From: Candidatus Sulfotelmatobacter sp.
GTDB lineage: Bacteria > Acidobacteriota > Terriglobia > Terriglobales > Acidobacteriaceae
DNA length: 64,000 bases
Direction of reading: 5' to 3'
NCBI GenBank assembly: GCA_036500765.1
Contig: DASYBM010000004.1
Location: 310,001-374,000, forward strand
In this document: positions 22,923-32,364 of the stretch, piece by piece
Numbering within the stretch: the stretch's first letter is position 1
Layout: each line of letters starts with the position of its first letter
Notes under the pieces: generated by a model
Told to the model about the DNA's origin: nothing
Database searches by the model: none
Seen by the model: the letters and a program-made list of their open reading frames with translations, nothing else
Made by a program: the position numbers and the translations under genes

Positions 22923-23276
22923 TTAACCCAACAAGCGTTTCTTGATGGCCATGATGGCCATAATCGTGCCGGCGGACGCATTGGAGAATTCACTGCTGGC
23001 ACACGGTTTCATTTCGTCTTGCACGGATTCTCCGGCGTTGGCCCGCATAACCAATTCAGCGGCTACTGCGTGGAAGCGGGCGTGTTCATATTTCAGACGC
23101 CGATACTCCGGGAGCGCGGAGTGAGCTGTACCCTCGCTATAGATCCATCGACCCATGACACACTTATGGTCGAGGCTCACCTCGGTGGAGCTCAGACTGT
23201 GATCGTGTTTAGCCAGAGTCTGGCGCAGTCTGCGCTTCCACTTGCTATGGAGGCTGATGGCTTCGTCGAAGTCCAT
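22923..23276 (-). CDS. CZB-domain zinc-binding protein, stand-alone
   Basis: A 117-residue helical protein made almost entirely of a chemoreceptor zinc-binding (CZB) domain: H10 in ISLHSKW, C39 in CVMGRWIYSEG, and H65 and H69 in YEHARFHAVA give the 3-His/1-Cys zinc site. In other bacteria CZB domains at the ends of chemoreceptors and diguanylate cyclases sense zinc or hypochlorite. Here it stands alone, so it must act by protein contact. GAGGGG about eight bases upstream supports ATG 23276 over the longer frame to 23336. No chemotaxis gene is in the window. Confidence 0.8.
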   Translation of the reverse strand: MDFDEAISLHSKWKRRLRQTLAKHDHSLSSTEVSLDHKCVMGRWIYSEGTAHSALPEYRRLKYEHARFHAVAAELVMRANAGESVQDEMKPCASSEFSNASAGTIMAIMAIKKRLLG

Positions 23277-23476
23277 TCCATTTCCCCTCACCCCGTTGGC
23301 CAGGCGGGCGTGGCGTGGCCCTGGTCGTCCTTGCATGGATATCGGCGACTCCGGGCCGGATGATGAGTGCCAGACGGAGAGCGGGACGTGACGAAGGTAA
23401 CGATGAAAAGAGGGGACCAGAACCGAGATCCCTCGTCAGGCGCAGTTCGCCCTCGTCGGCACAAGTTCCTTTCGAA

Positions 23477-26002
23477 CTAGAAGCGGTCGTTGGTGTCGAT
23501 ACCGAAACCGAGGATCGCGGTGACTTCCACGGGTTGGTCGCCGCGCATTGCGGGCTGGAACTTCCAACTGCGGAGCGCAGCCACGACTTTCGCGGTCATC
23601 TCGGCAGGGCCGGCTTCGAGGACGCGGACCCCCTTCAGATTGCCGGATGTGTCGAGGATGCAGGTCACCACCATACGGGCATGGGGCAGGCCTTCGGGAA
23701 GGCTGGTGCGAATGGATTGCGGAGGCGCAAAAGCTCCACGACCGGTGACAGACTCGGCATATTCCATGGCCGCCACTCCCAGCGAACTCGAAGTTTCGGG
23801 ATAGATCGTATGCTTCTCGCCGTGCAGAAGGTTTCTGTAGGGCGCGAAGGCGCCGCCGGAATTTGCCGTTGCCACGATATCGACGTCGAAGGTCTGCGCG
23901 CGCTTGATGGAGGTACGTCCGGGAGTTTGAGCATCACTTGCCGCATCGTTAGATCCAAAAGCGGGAAGGGTGACCTGGCTGCTTCCGCCGCTGATGTCGA
24001 CGCCGCGGACCGCTGGAGTGCCAGACGGGACGTTCCCCGCGCCGCCCGGGCCGGCGGCGGGAGAAATTCCGCCGTGAGCTGCGGCATCAGAACCATGTTC
24101 TGTGCCTGATTTCGCTGCGCCGGCGCCAGCGCCATTCATACCGCTGCCTGGGCCGTTTCCACGGCCAATGCCGGTACCGCCTTCAGCGCCGCCGATGCCG
24201 AGTTTATCTCCGCCGGCAGGAGCCATGGCGAGCGAACCGGTGCTGCTGTTGGGCAATGCAAGCTTCGGTCCGGGCTGGCTGGAGAGCACTGCGCCTGCAT
24301 TGGCGCCGCTGCCTCCGGTATTCGGCGGGGCGAGACCTGCGCCGGGATCCAGCGGCGCTCCAAGGCCGGCGCCCCTATGGCCAAGTCCAGAGCCGGATGG
24401 AGTTGTGCTTCCTCCGACCGATGGTGGCGGCGGAACGATAGCGTTTGCCAGCAATGTGCCGCCCGGCAAGCCGCCGCCCGCACCAGTCACGGAAGGCGGC
24501 GGAGCAACGACGTTAGGCGTCCCAACCGTCGAAGCAGAAGACGATGCCAGAGAGCGTCTGCCGATGGTGCTGGAAAGTCCGGCAGTGGGCGGCGGAGCCA
24601 CTACATTCGCCCCCAGCGATGTGCCATTGCCACCGCCGCGCTTATTGCCGCTCGCCATGCTGATCGCAGCCGTGGGCGGGGGTGGAACGACATTTGCCGA
24701 CAGTGAACTGGCTGCGCTGCTCGGGCGATCTGACTGCACCGATGGGGGCGGCGGCACGACTTCAGCCGCGCCAAAAATCTTGCCGATCAGGCCGCTCATG
24801 AACGACGCGGTGGCAGATTGCGTTGGCGGCGGAGGCACCACCGTTTTTGTGGCATCGGGAACGCTGCCGGCCGCAAGGCGATGTACATCTTGAGAAACCT
24901 GGGACGATGGCGGCGGCGCGATCACCGAAGGTGCGGGCAGGTTGAGTTTGGAATTCCGGGCGCTTGCGCGCTCCGGCGCCGAAACCGGTGGCGGTATGAC
25001 AGCGGCATTGGTCATCTGGACCGGAGAACTCGATATCTCCCGGCTGATTCCACTTGGTGCGGGAGGAATCACATTGTCGGCCAGCGCCGAAGCCGTACGC
25101 GCGTGGCCGGTGGTTGGGTTACTCACAAGGCTTGGCGCTGGCGCGATCACTGCCGGGTTGAACGATGGCGAGTGCGCGCGACCGCGGGCCACGTTCGGCG
25201 CGGGAGGAATCACGATTGGTGCGAGTGCGGGCGCAACCAGGGTGTGGTCGTTAGGAACCTGGGGCGCGGGCGGGACCAGGATCGCGCTCAGGTTGGGCAT
25301 GGTCAGCGTGCGATCTGCCGCCACGTTCGGAGCGGGTGCGATGACAGCGTCGAACTGTACGCCGTTACGAGTGTAGTCGCGGATCGCATTCGGTGCCGGC
25401 GCGACAACATTGGCCGCAAGATTTGGTGCAGCCCGATTCGAGCGCAAACCCTCCGAAGGCGGAGGTCCGGGATTCGGCTTCACGGCCAGCAGGTTCGCCA
25501 CTGCATCCTGCGAGGACGGAAGCTTGAGGTTAGGCGCATCAACCACCTTCGGAACCAGAGACCCGCCGCGGGCGATCTTGATAGTCTGCGTACGGTGGTG
25601 CGCTTCGTCACCGCCTGCGCGGCCGCTATTTCCAGCTTCAGTCCCGCCCAGATCCTGAGTCCGCGGAAGCTCTTCGCCGCTGTAATAAATCACGTCGTGG
25701 CTGGCAATTCGGGGCGCGACATAGGGCCGCAGTTCCGCAATTTTGACCTGTACAAAAAGCAGCGCGGCGATGGCAAACGCTTCCAAAACATAGGAAGGGA
25801 TCATGATGCGCAGGGGGACTAATCCGAACGGAGCTTCCCCGGCCAATCGACGTTCCGAGCGGGCCAGCGCCGGCCCGATGGAGGCGACAAATTCCTTCCA
25901 ACGCGGTGTCCACTCCACCAGCAGCTTGGGCGCGTCGGGAACCTCGACGATTTTCGTCGGTGTTTGCGTCGGCATCTCTTCGAGTTGGAGCGTTTGGGTC
26001 AC
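23477..26002 (-). CDS. TonB-like protein with a long repetitive proline-rich stalk
   Basis: An 841-residue protein: cytoplasmic N-terminus, one membrane segment (IMIPSYVLEAFAIAALLFV, about 67-85), a very long periplasmic stalk and a C-terminal TonB fold (about 745-841; ARMVVTCILDTSGNLKGVRVLEAGP ends in the usual WKFQPA). The stalk (about 190-560) contains some 14 copies of a V-(V/I)-x-P-x-P unit (VVAPAPN, VIPPAPN, VVPPPPS, VVAPPPT and so on), followed by a Gly/Ala/Asn-rich region. TonB proteins transmit proton-motive energy to outer-membrane transporters, but no ExbB/ExbD or receptor is adjacent. Its ATG overlaps the DUF192 stop (ATGA), so it is the last gene of the Tad operon, suggesting a pilus-related envelope-spanning role (inference). 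Confidence 0.8.
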   Translation of the reverse strand: MTQTLQLEEMPTQTPTKIVEVPDAPKLLVEWTPRWKEFVASIGPALARSERRLAGEAPFGLVPLRIMIPSYVLEAFAIAALLFVQVKIAELRPYVAPRIASHDVIYYSGEELPRTQDLGGTEAGNSGRAGGDEAHHRTQTIKIARGGSLVPKVVDAPNLKLPSSQDAVANLLAVKPNPGPPPSEGLRSNRAAPNLAANVVAPAPNAIRDYTRNGVQFDAVIAPAPNVAADRTLTMPNLSAILVPPAPQVPNDHTLVAPALAPIVIPPAPNVARGRAHSPSFNPAVIAPAPSLVSNPTTGHARTASALADNVIPPAPSGISREISSSPVQMTNAAVIPPPVSAPERASARNSKLNLPAPSVIAPPPSSQVSQDVHRLAAGSVPDATKTVVPPPPTQSATASFMSGLIGKIFGAAEVVPPPPSVQSDRPSSAASSLSANVVPPPPTAAISMASGNKRGGGNGTSLGANVVAPPPTAGLSSTIGRRSLASSSASTVGTPNVVAPPPSVTGAGGGLPGGTLLANAIVPPPPSVGGSTTPSGSGLGHRGAGLGAPLDPGAGLAPPNTGGSGANAGAVLSSQPGPKLALPNSSTGSLAMAPAGGDKLGIGGAEGGTGIGRGNGPGSGMNGAGAGAAKSGTEHGSDAAAHGGISPAAGPGGAGNVPSGTPAVRGVDISGGSSQVTLPAFGSNDAASDAQTPGRTSIKRAQTFDVDIVATANSGGAFAPYRNLLHGEKHTIYPETSSSLGVAAMEYAESVTGRGAFAPPQSIRTSLPEGLPHARMVVTCILDTSGNLKGVRVLEAGPAEMTAKVVAALRSWKFQPAMRGDQPVEVTAILGFGIDTNDRF

Positions 26003-26397
26003 GAGGGCGGTACTCTACCATCCGTTTGCATCGTAATTTCGATTTTATCGCCCACTGCGGTCCTGGTTTCGGCGGCGATTCGACTCGGTAGTTCCAGAAC
26101 CGACGCGGCTTGCGATCGCACCGGGGCGAAGCGCCACGGTTGCAGGTCGTTTTGGATATGGATCACTGTCATGCCGCGATCGAGATACACCACGTCGATG
26201 GGGAATCCCATTCCGAAAGTATGAACGCCGTGGCAGGGAACGATCCAGAGGCCGGAGCCGTTACGAAAGTCACTCTGTTGAAGTCCAAGCAAGCCGCGGA
26301 GTCGCGTCCAATGGGTGTCGGCCACGGCCATGGCGGTGGCGAGGTACGCCTGGCGGGTTTGGTTGAAAGCTTGTCCCTGCCCTGAAAAAAATGCCAT
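25999..26397 (-). CDS. DUF192 domain protein
   Basis: A 132-residue protein with the DUF192 core: TRLRGLLGLQ, GLWIVPCHGVHTFGMGFPID (53-72) and VYLD...VIHIQNDLQPWRFAP. The family is a small beta-barrel of unknown function often found near secretion and cell-envelope genes. There is no signal peptide. A GGGGAG ribosome site lies just upstream of the ATG. It is 40 bp downstream of tadC and overlaps the TonB-like gene by four bases, so it is expressed with the Tad operon. DUF192 genes are recurrent neighbours of tad loci in my recollection. Confidence 0.85.
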   Translation of the reverse strand: MAFFSGQGQAFNQTRQAYLATAMAVADTHWTRLRGLLGLQQSDFRNGSGLWIVPCHGVHTFGMGFPIDVVYLDRGMTVIHIQNDLQPWRFAPVRSQAASVLELPSRIAAETRTAVGDKIEITMQTDGRVPPS

Positions 26398-26437
26398 GAC
26401 TGCGGATGCTCCCCTGTTCCGACCGGTGTCGCTTTTC

Positions 26438-27349
26438 TTACTTGCCGCCCGCGACCGGACCCAGTTGCCGGATCAACTCGATAATCGCCGGGCCGATCGT
26501 GACGAAAATGATCGAAGGCAGAACAAAGATCACCAGTGGGGGAACCATCTTGATGGTGGTTTTTGCAGCTTGTTCTTCGGCCCGTTGCCGGCGTTCCGTG
26601 CGGAGGGAGTCGGAATGCACCCGGAGGGCTTGGGCGACGCTGGTACCGAAGCGATCAGTTTGAATTAGTGTACCAACAAGCGAACGGATGTCGTCAACTC
26701 CGGTGCGGTCCACCAGGTTACGGAGGGCTTCAACACGCGGCTTGCCGGCGCGCATTTCCAGGTTTACGAGATGGAACTCATCGCTCAGGTCGGGGTGGGC
26801 ATGATGGAGATCCTGGCCCACGCGGGTGAGAGCCTGGTCGAGCGCGAGGCCGGCTTCTACGCAAATCACGGTGAGATCGAGGGCGTCGGGCAGGCCAAGT
26901 CGAATGCGGTTCTGCCGGTCTTTGATCATGCGCTTCAGGATGAAACGCGGCAGGAAAAAGCCGAGCCCAGGAATGCCGACGATCAGAAAAAGGTTATCGA
27001 AGCCGGCAAACAACGCGACTGCGGCAAAGCCCGCGGCGGCCGCCAGCAGACGGGCTCCAAAATAGTAGTTGACGTGAATGGGGTCGCGGAAACCGGCCTG
27101 AATCAGCCAGGCCCGGGTACGGGACACATCGGCGGGAGAAAGCGGAAGGGCCTTGCTGATGGGATCCAGAGCCTGCTCGATCCGTTCCCGAATCGCGGGT
27201 TTATTTTCCGCCTGCTGCTGTTGCTGTCCGCCCAGCGCTCGCAGACGAGCGCCAAGAATAGAACTTGGGGCCACCACCGCGGCTCCAAAGGCGAATACCG
27301 CCATCACCACCGTGACGAATACGACCACGACTAATAGCAAAGGCAACAT
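26438..27349 (-). CDS. tadC: Tad pilus inner-membrane platform protein TadC
   Basis: A 303-residue T2SF-domain membrane protein. N-terminal membrane segment (LLLVVVVFVTVVMAVFAFGAAV), a cytoplasmic T2SF domain containing LGLPDALDLTVICVEAGLALDQAL, and two C-terminal membrane helices. With TadB it forms the inner-membrane platform that couples the CpaF ATPase to Flp pilin assembly. It follows tadB with eight bases between, in the canonical order. Confidence 0.92.
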   Translation of the reverse strand: MLPLLLVVVVFVTVVMAVFAFGAAVVAPSSILGARLRALGGQQQQQAENKPAIRERIEQALDPISKALPLSPADVSRTRAWLIQAGFRDPIHVNYYFGARLLAAAAGFAAVALFAGFDNLFLIVGIPGLGFFLPRFILKRMIKDRQNRIRLGLPDALDLTVICVEAGLALDQALTRVGQDLHHAHPDLSDEFHLVNLEMRAGKPRVEALRNLVDRTGVDDIRSLVGTLIQTDRFGTSVAQALRVHSDSLRTERRQRAEEQAAKTTIKMVPPLVIFVLPSIIFVTIGPAIIELIRQLGPVAGGK

Positions 27350-27357
27350 GGCTTTGT

Positions 27358-28329
27358 TTAAACCTGAATCCGGATAATTTTCCGGATTACGAAATATCCC
27401 ACCGTTTGCAAAGTGATGCCGGCGACCAGCAGAGTGTGTCCGATCGGATCGGAAAATAACGGACGAATAAACCCGGGATTCAGCACCAGCATGACCGCCA
27501 CGATGATGGGGGGCATCCCCATCAGCAGCGCCATAGTAAGCCGGCCCTGCGCAGTATAGACGCGCACCTGGCGTTGAATTTTAAAGCGCTCGCGGATGAC
27601 GTACGAGAGGTTATCGAGAATCTCCGCCAGATTGCCTCCGGTCTCGCGCTGCAACATGACTGCGGTGACGAAGAACTTTACGTCGACCAATGGCATGCGC
27701 TCGGTCAGATTCATGAGCGCGTCGCGGACGGGCATGCCGAATTTCTGCTCTTCAAAGAGTTGGCGAAATTCGCTGGAGACCGGCTCCGCAACCTCATCGG
27801 TAATCATTTCGAGCGCGGTGGTGAAGGCGTGTCCGGCGCGAACCGCGCGCGCCAGAGTGTCGATGGCCTCGGGAAAGAGTTCCTCGAATTTTTCAAAGCG
27901 CTTGTTGCGGCGATAGGACGCGTAGGAGTAGGGGAGCAGGAAGCCGACCAGCATGGCGATCCACGCGATTTCGACGCGCTTGCTCAGGACATACACCACG
28001 AACGTGGCCACGATTCCGGCCAGAGCCGAAAGCGCCAGAAAGTTGCCGGCTCGCAGCGACATCCCGGCTTGCGCCAGCATTTTTTGGATGTCGGTTACCC
28101 GCGCGGATTTCCGCAGCAGGGTGTCGAGCGCCGGGATCTGGCTGAGTTGCTCGTCGCGCAGGAGCGCGAGCTCTTCTTCCGCGGCCAACTCGGGCGCTTT
28201 ACGCTCGTTGGCCAGTCGCTCTTTGATGAGGCGCGCCTGAGCGTTACGCTGGTCGAAAATCGACGCCAGCATAAAAGTCGCGAGCGCGACCACGACGAAT
28301 ACGACGAAAGCAATCAGCGCTGTGGACAT
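27358..28329 (-). CDS. tadB: Tad pilus inner-membrane platform protein TadB
   Basis: A 323-residue T2SF-domain membrane protein, paralogous to TadC. Visible: N-terminal membrane helix, FPEAIDTLARAVRAGHAFTTALEM (the T2SF core), MLQRETGGNLAEILDNL and two hydrophobic C-terminal segments. It lies between cpaF (45 bp upstream) and tadC (8 bp downstream). Confidence 0.92.
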   Translation of the reverse strand: MSTALIAFVVFVVVALATFMLASIFDQRNAQARLIKERLANERKAPELAAEEELALLRDEQLSQIPALDTLLRKSARVTDIQKMLAQAGMSLRAGNFLALSALAGIVATFVVYVLSKRVEIAWIAMLVGFLLPYSYASYRRNKRFEKFEELFPEAIDTLARAVRAGHAFTTALEMITDEVAEPVSSEFRQLFEEQKFGMPVRDALMNLTERMPLVDVKFFVTAVMLQRETGGNLAEILDNLSYVIRERFKIQRQVRVYTAQGRLTMALLMGMPPIIVAVMLVLNPGFIRPLFSDPIGHTLLVAGITLQTVGYFVIRKIIRIQV

Positions 28330-28374
28330 AGCGTTATGTATTCCTTAGTCGAAGCCTTCATGTTGGCGCCAATC

Positions 28375-29679
28375 CTAAACTTCAGTCTTCGATTCAAACA
28401 GCGCCGGCCGCAACCGCGCGCCCGATGTGGCCAGGCGGTCCGCGAACTGCGGACGAACACCAGTGGCGCGAAACGTGCCGCGAACTTTTCCGTTCTCATT
28501 GATGCCGGTTCGGTCGAAGCTGAAAATATCCTGCATGCCGATGCGATCGTTATCCATGCCGGTGATCTCCGAAATGGTTATGACTTTTCGCGTTCCGTCG
28601 GAGAGGCGCGCAATCTGCACCACGGCATGCACCGCGGACGAGATTTGGTGGCGCACGGCGCGCTCGGGAATGTTGAGGTTCGCCATCGAGACCATGTTTT
28701 CAACGCGGGCCATGGCATCGCGCGGGGAGTTGGCGTGGACGGTAGTCAGCGAGCCCTCGTGGCCCGTGTTCATGGCCTGCAACATGTCGAAGGCCTCCTC
28801 GCCGCGCACCTCGCCGACTACGATGCGGTCGGGACGCATACGCAAGCTGTTGATCACGAGTTGCCGCTGGCGGATCGCACCTTTGCCTTCGATGTTGGGC
28901 GGGCGCGTTTCCAGTCGGACCACATGCTCCTGTTTGAGTTGCAGTTCGGCGGCATCTTCGATCGTGACGATGCGGTCGGAGTTGGGAATGTAACCGGAAA
29001 GAACGTTCAGTAACGTGGTCTTGCCCGCGCCCGTTCCACCGGAGACCAAAATGTTGAGCCGCCCTTTGACCATGGTCGAAAGCAATTCCAACATCGATTC
29101 CGTCAGCGTGAGATTCTCGATCATCTGGCGTGCGGTGACGGGTTCGCGTCCAAAGCGGCGGATCGAAAGACAAGGACCATCGATGGCGAGCGGCGGAATG
29201 ATGGCATTGACGCGCGAACCATCGGCCAGACGCGCGTCGACCATGGGCGACGATTCGTCGACGCGGCGGCCGATGCGCGAGACGATGCGCTCGATGATCT
29301 GCATGAGATGCGTATCGTCTTTGAAGGACAATCCGGTGCGTTCCAGTTTGCCGGCGCGTTCGACGTAAACGCGGTCGAAACGGTTGACCAGAATGTCGGA
29401 GACCGTCGGATCTTTGAGCAGCGGCTCGAGCGGGCCGAGGCCGAAAATTTCGTCGAGAATCTCGCGCGACAGGCGTTCGCGTTCGGCAAAGCTGAGCGGC
29501 ACAACTTCGGTGTTGACCGCATTGCGGATCACCACCAGCACTTCATCGCGCGCCGAATCGCCCGACGACTTGCCCAGTTTTTCGAGGTCGAGGCGGTCGA
29601 GAATTTTGCGATGCAGGTCGGCCTTCACCTGCTGGAACAGGTTTTGCTCGGTGCGCTCGAAGGATTGAAGATTTGCCAT
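28375..29679 (-). CDS. cpaF: Tad pilus assembly ATPase CpaF/TadA
   Basis: A 434-residue secretion ATPase of the TadA/VirB11 group that powers Flp pilus extension. N-terminal helical domain, then the Walker A loop [13 protein letters not shown] (about 215-227), acidic and His boxes ([31 protein letters not shown]) and the [11 protein letters not shown] motif. Length is normal. It follows cpaE by 28 bp and no Shine-Dalgarno is evident, so it may rely on coupled translation. Confidence 0.94.
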   Translation of the reverse strand: MANLQSFERTEQNLFQQVKADLHRKILDRLDLEKLGKSSGDSARDEVLVVIRNAVNTEVVPLSFAERERLSREILDEIFGLGPLEPLLKDPTVSDILVNRFDRVYVERAGKLERTGLSFKDDTHLMQIIERIVSRIGRRVDESSPMVDARLADGSRVNAIIPPLAIDGPCLSIRRFGREPVTARQMIENLTLTESMLELLSTMVKGRLNILVSGGTGAGKTTLLNVLSGYIPNSDRIVTIEDAAELQLKQEHVVRLETRPPNIEGKGAIRQRQLVINSLRMRPDRIVVGEVRGEEAFDMLQAMNTGHEGSLTTVHANSPRDAMARVENMVSMANLNIPERAVRHQISSAVHAVVQIARLSDGTRKVITISEITGMDNDRIGMQDIFSFDRTGINENGKVRGTFRATGVRPQFADRLATSGARLRPALFESKTEV

Positions 29680-29707
29680 TGGGTTCTAAATTTGTACGCT
29701 TTGAATC

Positions 29708-30880
29708 TTATACTGATTTGAACAACGACCACGCCGCCCGCTTCACATCGACGTCATTCCGCGTCAACTCCTGCGCCAGTCCGGCGAAGCACCGTGCAAT
29801 TTCTGAATTTCGCTGATCCATCACCGGCGTGCCGCGATCGATGGCCCCCGACACGGCGAAATATTGGTTCGGGATACGCCACAGCAATTTCGCCCCGACC
29901 GCCGTCTCGGCGTCGGCCTCACTGAAGCCCGCCACTTTGCGAAATCGATTCAAGACGAGGCGCACGCGCTCGCGGCTGCCGGTCTCCCCCAGATATTGCT
30001 GCACGCGCGCCGCACTCCACAGAGAAGCCACATCGCTGCAAGCCACAAGCAGAACGGTCTCCGAAAGACTGGCGATCAGCCGGCTGGCGGCATCGAAGCG
30101 CGACGAGTTGTCGACTACCACATATCGAAAATGCGTGACCAGCATGTCGAACAGCTTCACAAATTCCGCAGTCGAGGGATCGACCGCAGCGGGCACGTTG
30201 GCTCCGGCCAGCAATTGCAATCCACCGCTGTGCCGCGTCATGAAGCTTTCGAGCAGGGAAGAGTCCATGCGGTGCAGGTTGCGGGTGGCGTCGGCCACGT
30301 TGAAGATTGGTTTCAGATTCATGTGCAGCGCGGCATGCCCCAGCGGCGCGAGGTCGACCAGCGCAGTTTGCCCGTAAGAGGAATGCAACGCGAGTGCAAG
30401 ATTGACCGCCACTGTGGTCGCACCGTTGCCGCCCTTCGCATTGATGACCGAGAACACCTTGCCGCGAATACCTTCCTGCCGGCCACGGCGTTGTGCGGTG
30501 GTAAGGCGTACGAAGGCCTCGAGAAGATCGGTGGTGTTGGTGGGGCGCTCAATGAACTCACGGGCCCCCGCCCGCATGGCGTTGACGATGACCTGAGGCT
30601 GGTTGAGATTGCCGATCGCGAAAATCGCCGCTTCAGGCATTTCCTGGTGAAGCAGTTCAATGGCGCGCAAAGCTAGCGGAGGATTTTCGGCGGGAATGTC
30701 GACCAGAGTCACATCCGGATTGGCGGAGCGCACGCGCCGGGTGACAGGATCGGACGCCGCCACCGGGAAACTGGCGCAACTCTGCACCGTCCGTGCCACG
30801 CTGGTGCCATCGACCAGCACCTGTAGCACGGCGCGCTGCTCATTGTCTGTGGCGACGATGACGACTGACACTTCCGGCAT
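29708..30880 (-). CDS. cpaE: Tad pilus localisation ATPase CpaE/TadZ
   Basis: A 390-residue protein with an N-terminal receiver-like domain that lacks a clear phospho-acceptor, then a ParA/MinD ATPase with the deviant Walker A NAKGGNGATTVAVNLA. TadZ proteins mark the pole or focus where the Tad machine assembles. The ATPase lysine pair is preserved. It sits between the secretin (six bases upstream) and cpaF. Confidence 0.9.
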   Translation of the reverse strand: MPEVSVVIVATDNEQRAVLQVLVDGTSVARTVQSCASFPVAASDPVTRRVRSANPDVTLVDIPAENPPLALRAIELLHQEMPEAAIFAIGNLNQPQVIVNAMRAGAREFIERPTNTTDLLEAFVRLTTAQRRGRQEGIRGKVFSVINAKGGNGATTVAVNLALALHSSYGQTALVDLAPLGHAALHMNLKPIFNVADATRNLHRMDSSLLESFMTRHSGGLQLLAGANVPAAVDPSTAEFVKLFDMLVTHFRYVVVDNSSRFDAASRLIASLSETVLLVACSDVASLWSAARVQQYLGETGSRERVRLVLNRFRKVAGFSEADAETAVGAKLLWRIPNQYFAVSGAIDRGTPVMDQRNSEIARCFAGLAQELTRNDVDVKRAAWSLFKSV

Positions 30881-30886
30881 AACGGC

Positions 30887-32281
30887 CTACTTGCCCTTGT
30901 CGAAATTGCTGTTATCGATGAAGGGCCGGGGATTCTTGGGCAATGCAGGAGGCTCCGTACTGGGGGAAATGCGGCGCACCGTGCACAAAACCATGAGTTC
31001 GGAATTCGTCTTCTGCAAGCTCTTGCTGCGGAAAAAATTTCCCAGGATCGGAATGTCCCCGAGGCCCGGAATTTTGTTCCAGATGTCGGTGACCCGGTTG
31101 TCGATGAGACCGGCAATCACAAAGCTTTGTCCGTCCTGCAACTCAAACTCCGTTTCCGCTTTGCGCGTGCTCAGCGCCGGCACCGTAAATCCCGAGATGG
31201 TGAGCGCATTGGAGAAATCCAGCGTGCTCACCTCCGGAGCGACTTTCAAATGGATGTTCCCATTAGGCATGATCACCGGAGTGAACTGCAGGCGCACGCC
31301 AAACTCTTTGAACGAGATGGTCACTGCCGTAAATCCATTGCCCGGTTGCACGATGGGAAAAGGGAACTGGCCGCCAGCCAGGAAACTGGATTCTTTGCCG
31401 TTCACCGCAATCAAATTGGGTTCGGCGAGTATTTGCAGCAGGCTCTTATTTTCGAGGGCTTCGATTACAGCGCCGAAATTAATGTCAGGGCGAAAAAGAA
31501 AAAGATTCAGGACGTTGTTGATAGTCGTCGTACTCGTAGCGCCGGTCGTGCCCGTGGCTGCCTGGCTACCCCCCGGGGTCAGAGTTTGCGGGCCGAAGCT
31601 GCCGTATTGTCCTGTAGTGACGGTGCCGATCGTATTCCCGCCGCCCGTGGAAATGAAGTTGATTCCCATCTGCGTCAGTGCGGTGCGGTCGACTTCGGCA
31701 AATTTTACTTGCAGCAAAACTTCCTGGGCTCCAACCGGCCCAAAGGTGAGCACGTTGACGACTTTCGGAGAATACGCGCTGGCCAATTCTCCGGCGCGCT
31801 TAGCGACATCTTCCGTGGATACGTGGCCGGAGAGCACAATGGCGGCGCGGGAAGGGGTAACGGCAATTTGCTCGTCGGGAAACACTCGCCGCTCTTCGTC
31901 GGCGCAGGCGCTCACGTCCACATCCACGCGAAGATCGAAACTGCGCGAGCGCTCCAGTTCATCCCAGATCAACAGCGAAACTTCTCCTGGAGATTTGCCG
32001 TGGACCAGAATCTGTGTTGGCGTAATGGGCTGCGCGTAGGCGATAGCGGGGTCGCTAATCGAAATGCGGCGCAACTTTTCGGTCGTATTGATGAGCAACG
32101 ACTTGCCCACCATGACGCGCAAGGGAGCCGATCCCTGAGACTGCGCCGGAAGGTTCGTGGTCTGCGTGGTGTTCGGGGCAGTCTGGCTCGCGGTGTCCGG
32201 CTGTTGCATGATCTCTGAGAATGCGGGGAATGCGACGGCGGCGAACAGTACCGGGCCGAGCAGAGACGTGCGAACTTTCAT
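30887..32281 (-). CDS. cpaC: Tad outer-membrane secretin CpaC/RcpA
   Basis: A 464-residue secretin forming the outer-membrane pore for the Flp pilus. Signal peptide at the N-terminus (MKVRTSLLGPVLFAAVAFPAFS), a BON-like/N0 region (about 50-170) and a C-terminal secretin domain with VPALSTRKAETEFELQDGQS and IPGLGDIPILGNFF. An alternative upstream frame to 32395 would overlap cpaB; the signal peptide and GGGAGAG about ten bases before ATG 32281 support the shorter form. A Gly/Thr-rich loop (about 220-245) lies in the secretin domain. Confidence 0.92.
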   Translation of the reverse strand: MKVRTSLLGPVLFAAVAFPAFSEIMQQPDTASQTAPNTTQTTNLPAQSQGSAPLRVMVGKSLLINTTEKLRRISISDPAIAYAQPITPTQILVHGKSPGEVSLLIWDELERSRSFDLRVDVDVSACADEERRVFPDEQIAVTPSRAAIVLSGHVSTEDVAKRAGELASAYSPKVVNVLTFGPVGAQEVLLQVKFAEVDRTALTQMGINFISTGGGNTIGTVTTGQYGSFGPQTLTPGGSQAATGTTGATSTTTINNVLNLFLFRPDINFGAVIEALENKSLLQILAEPNLIAVNGKESSFLAGGQFPFPIVQPGNGFTAVTISFKEFGVRLQFTPVIMPNGNIHLKVAPEVSTLDFSNALTISGFTVPALSTRKAETEFELQDGQSFVIAGLIDNRVTDIWNKIPGLGDIPILGNFFRSKSLQKTNSELMVLCTVRRISPSTEPPALPKNPRPFIDNSNFDKGK

Positions 32282-32364
32282 TTTCAGATTTCTCTCCCTG
32301 CGAGGAAACGGGTCGAGCCTGGTTTGGCTTGGAAGATCAACACCACCGTAGCCAAATTCGCACC

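Noticed and set aside
24102-25822. + strand proline-, glycine- or arginine-rich frames opposite the TonB-like gene
   Set aside because: They arise from the GC-rich repeats coding the proline stalk on the other strand.
27574-29013. 479-codon + strand frame opposite tadB/cpaF
   Set aside because: Antisense shadow of conserved Tad genes, high in His/Arg/Asp, no ribosome site.
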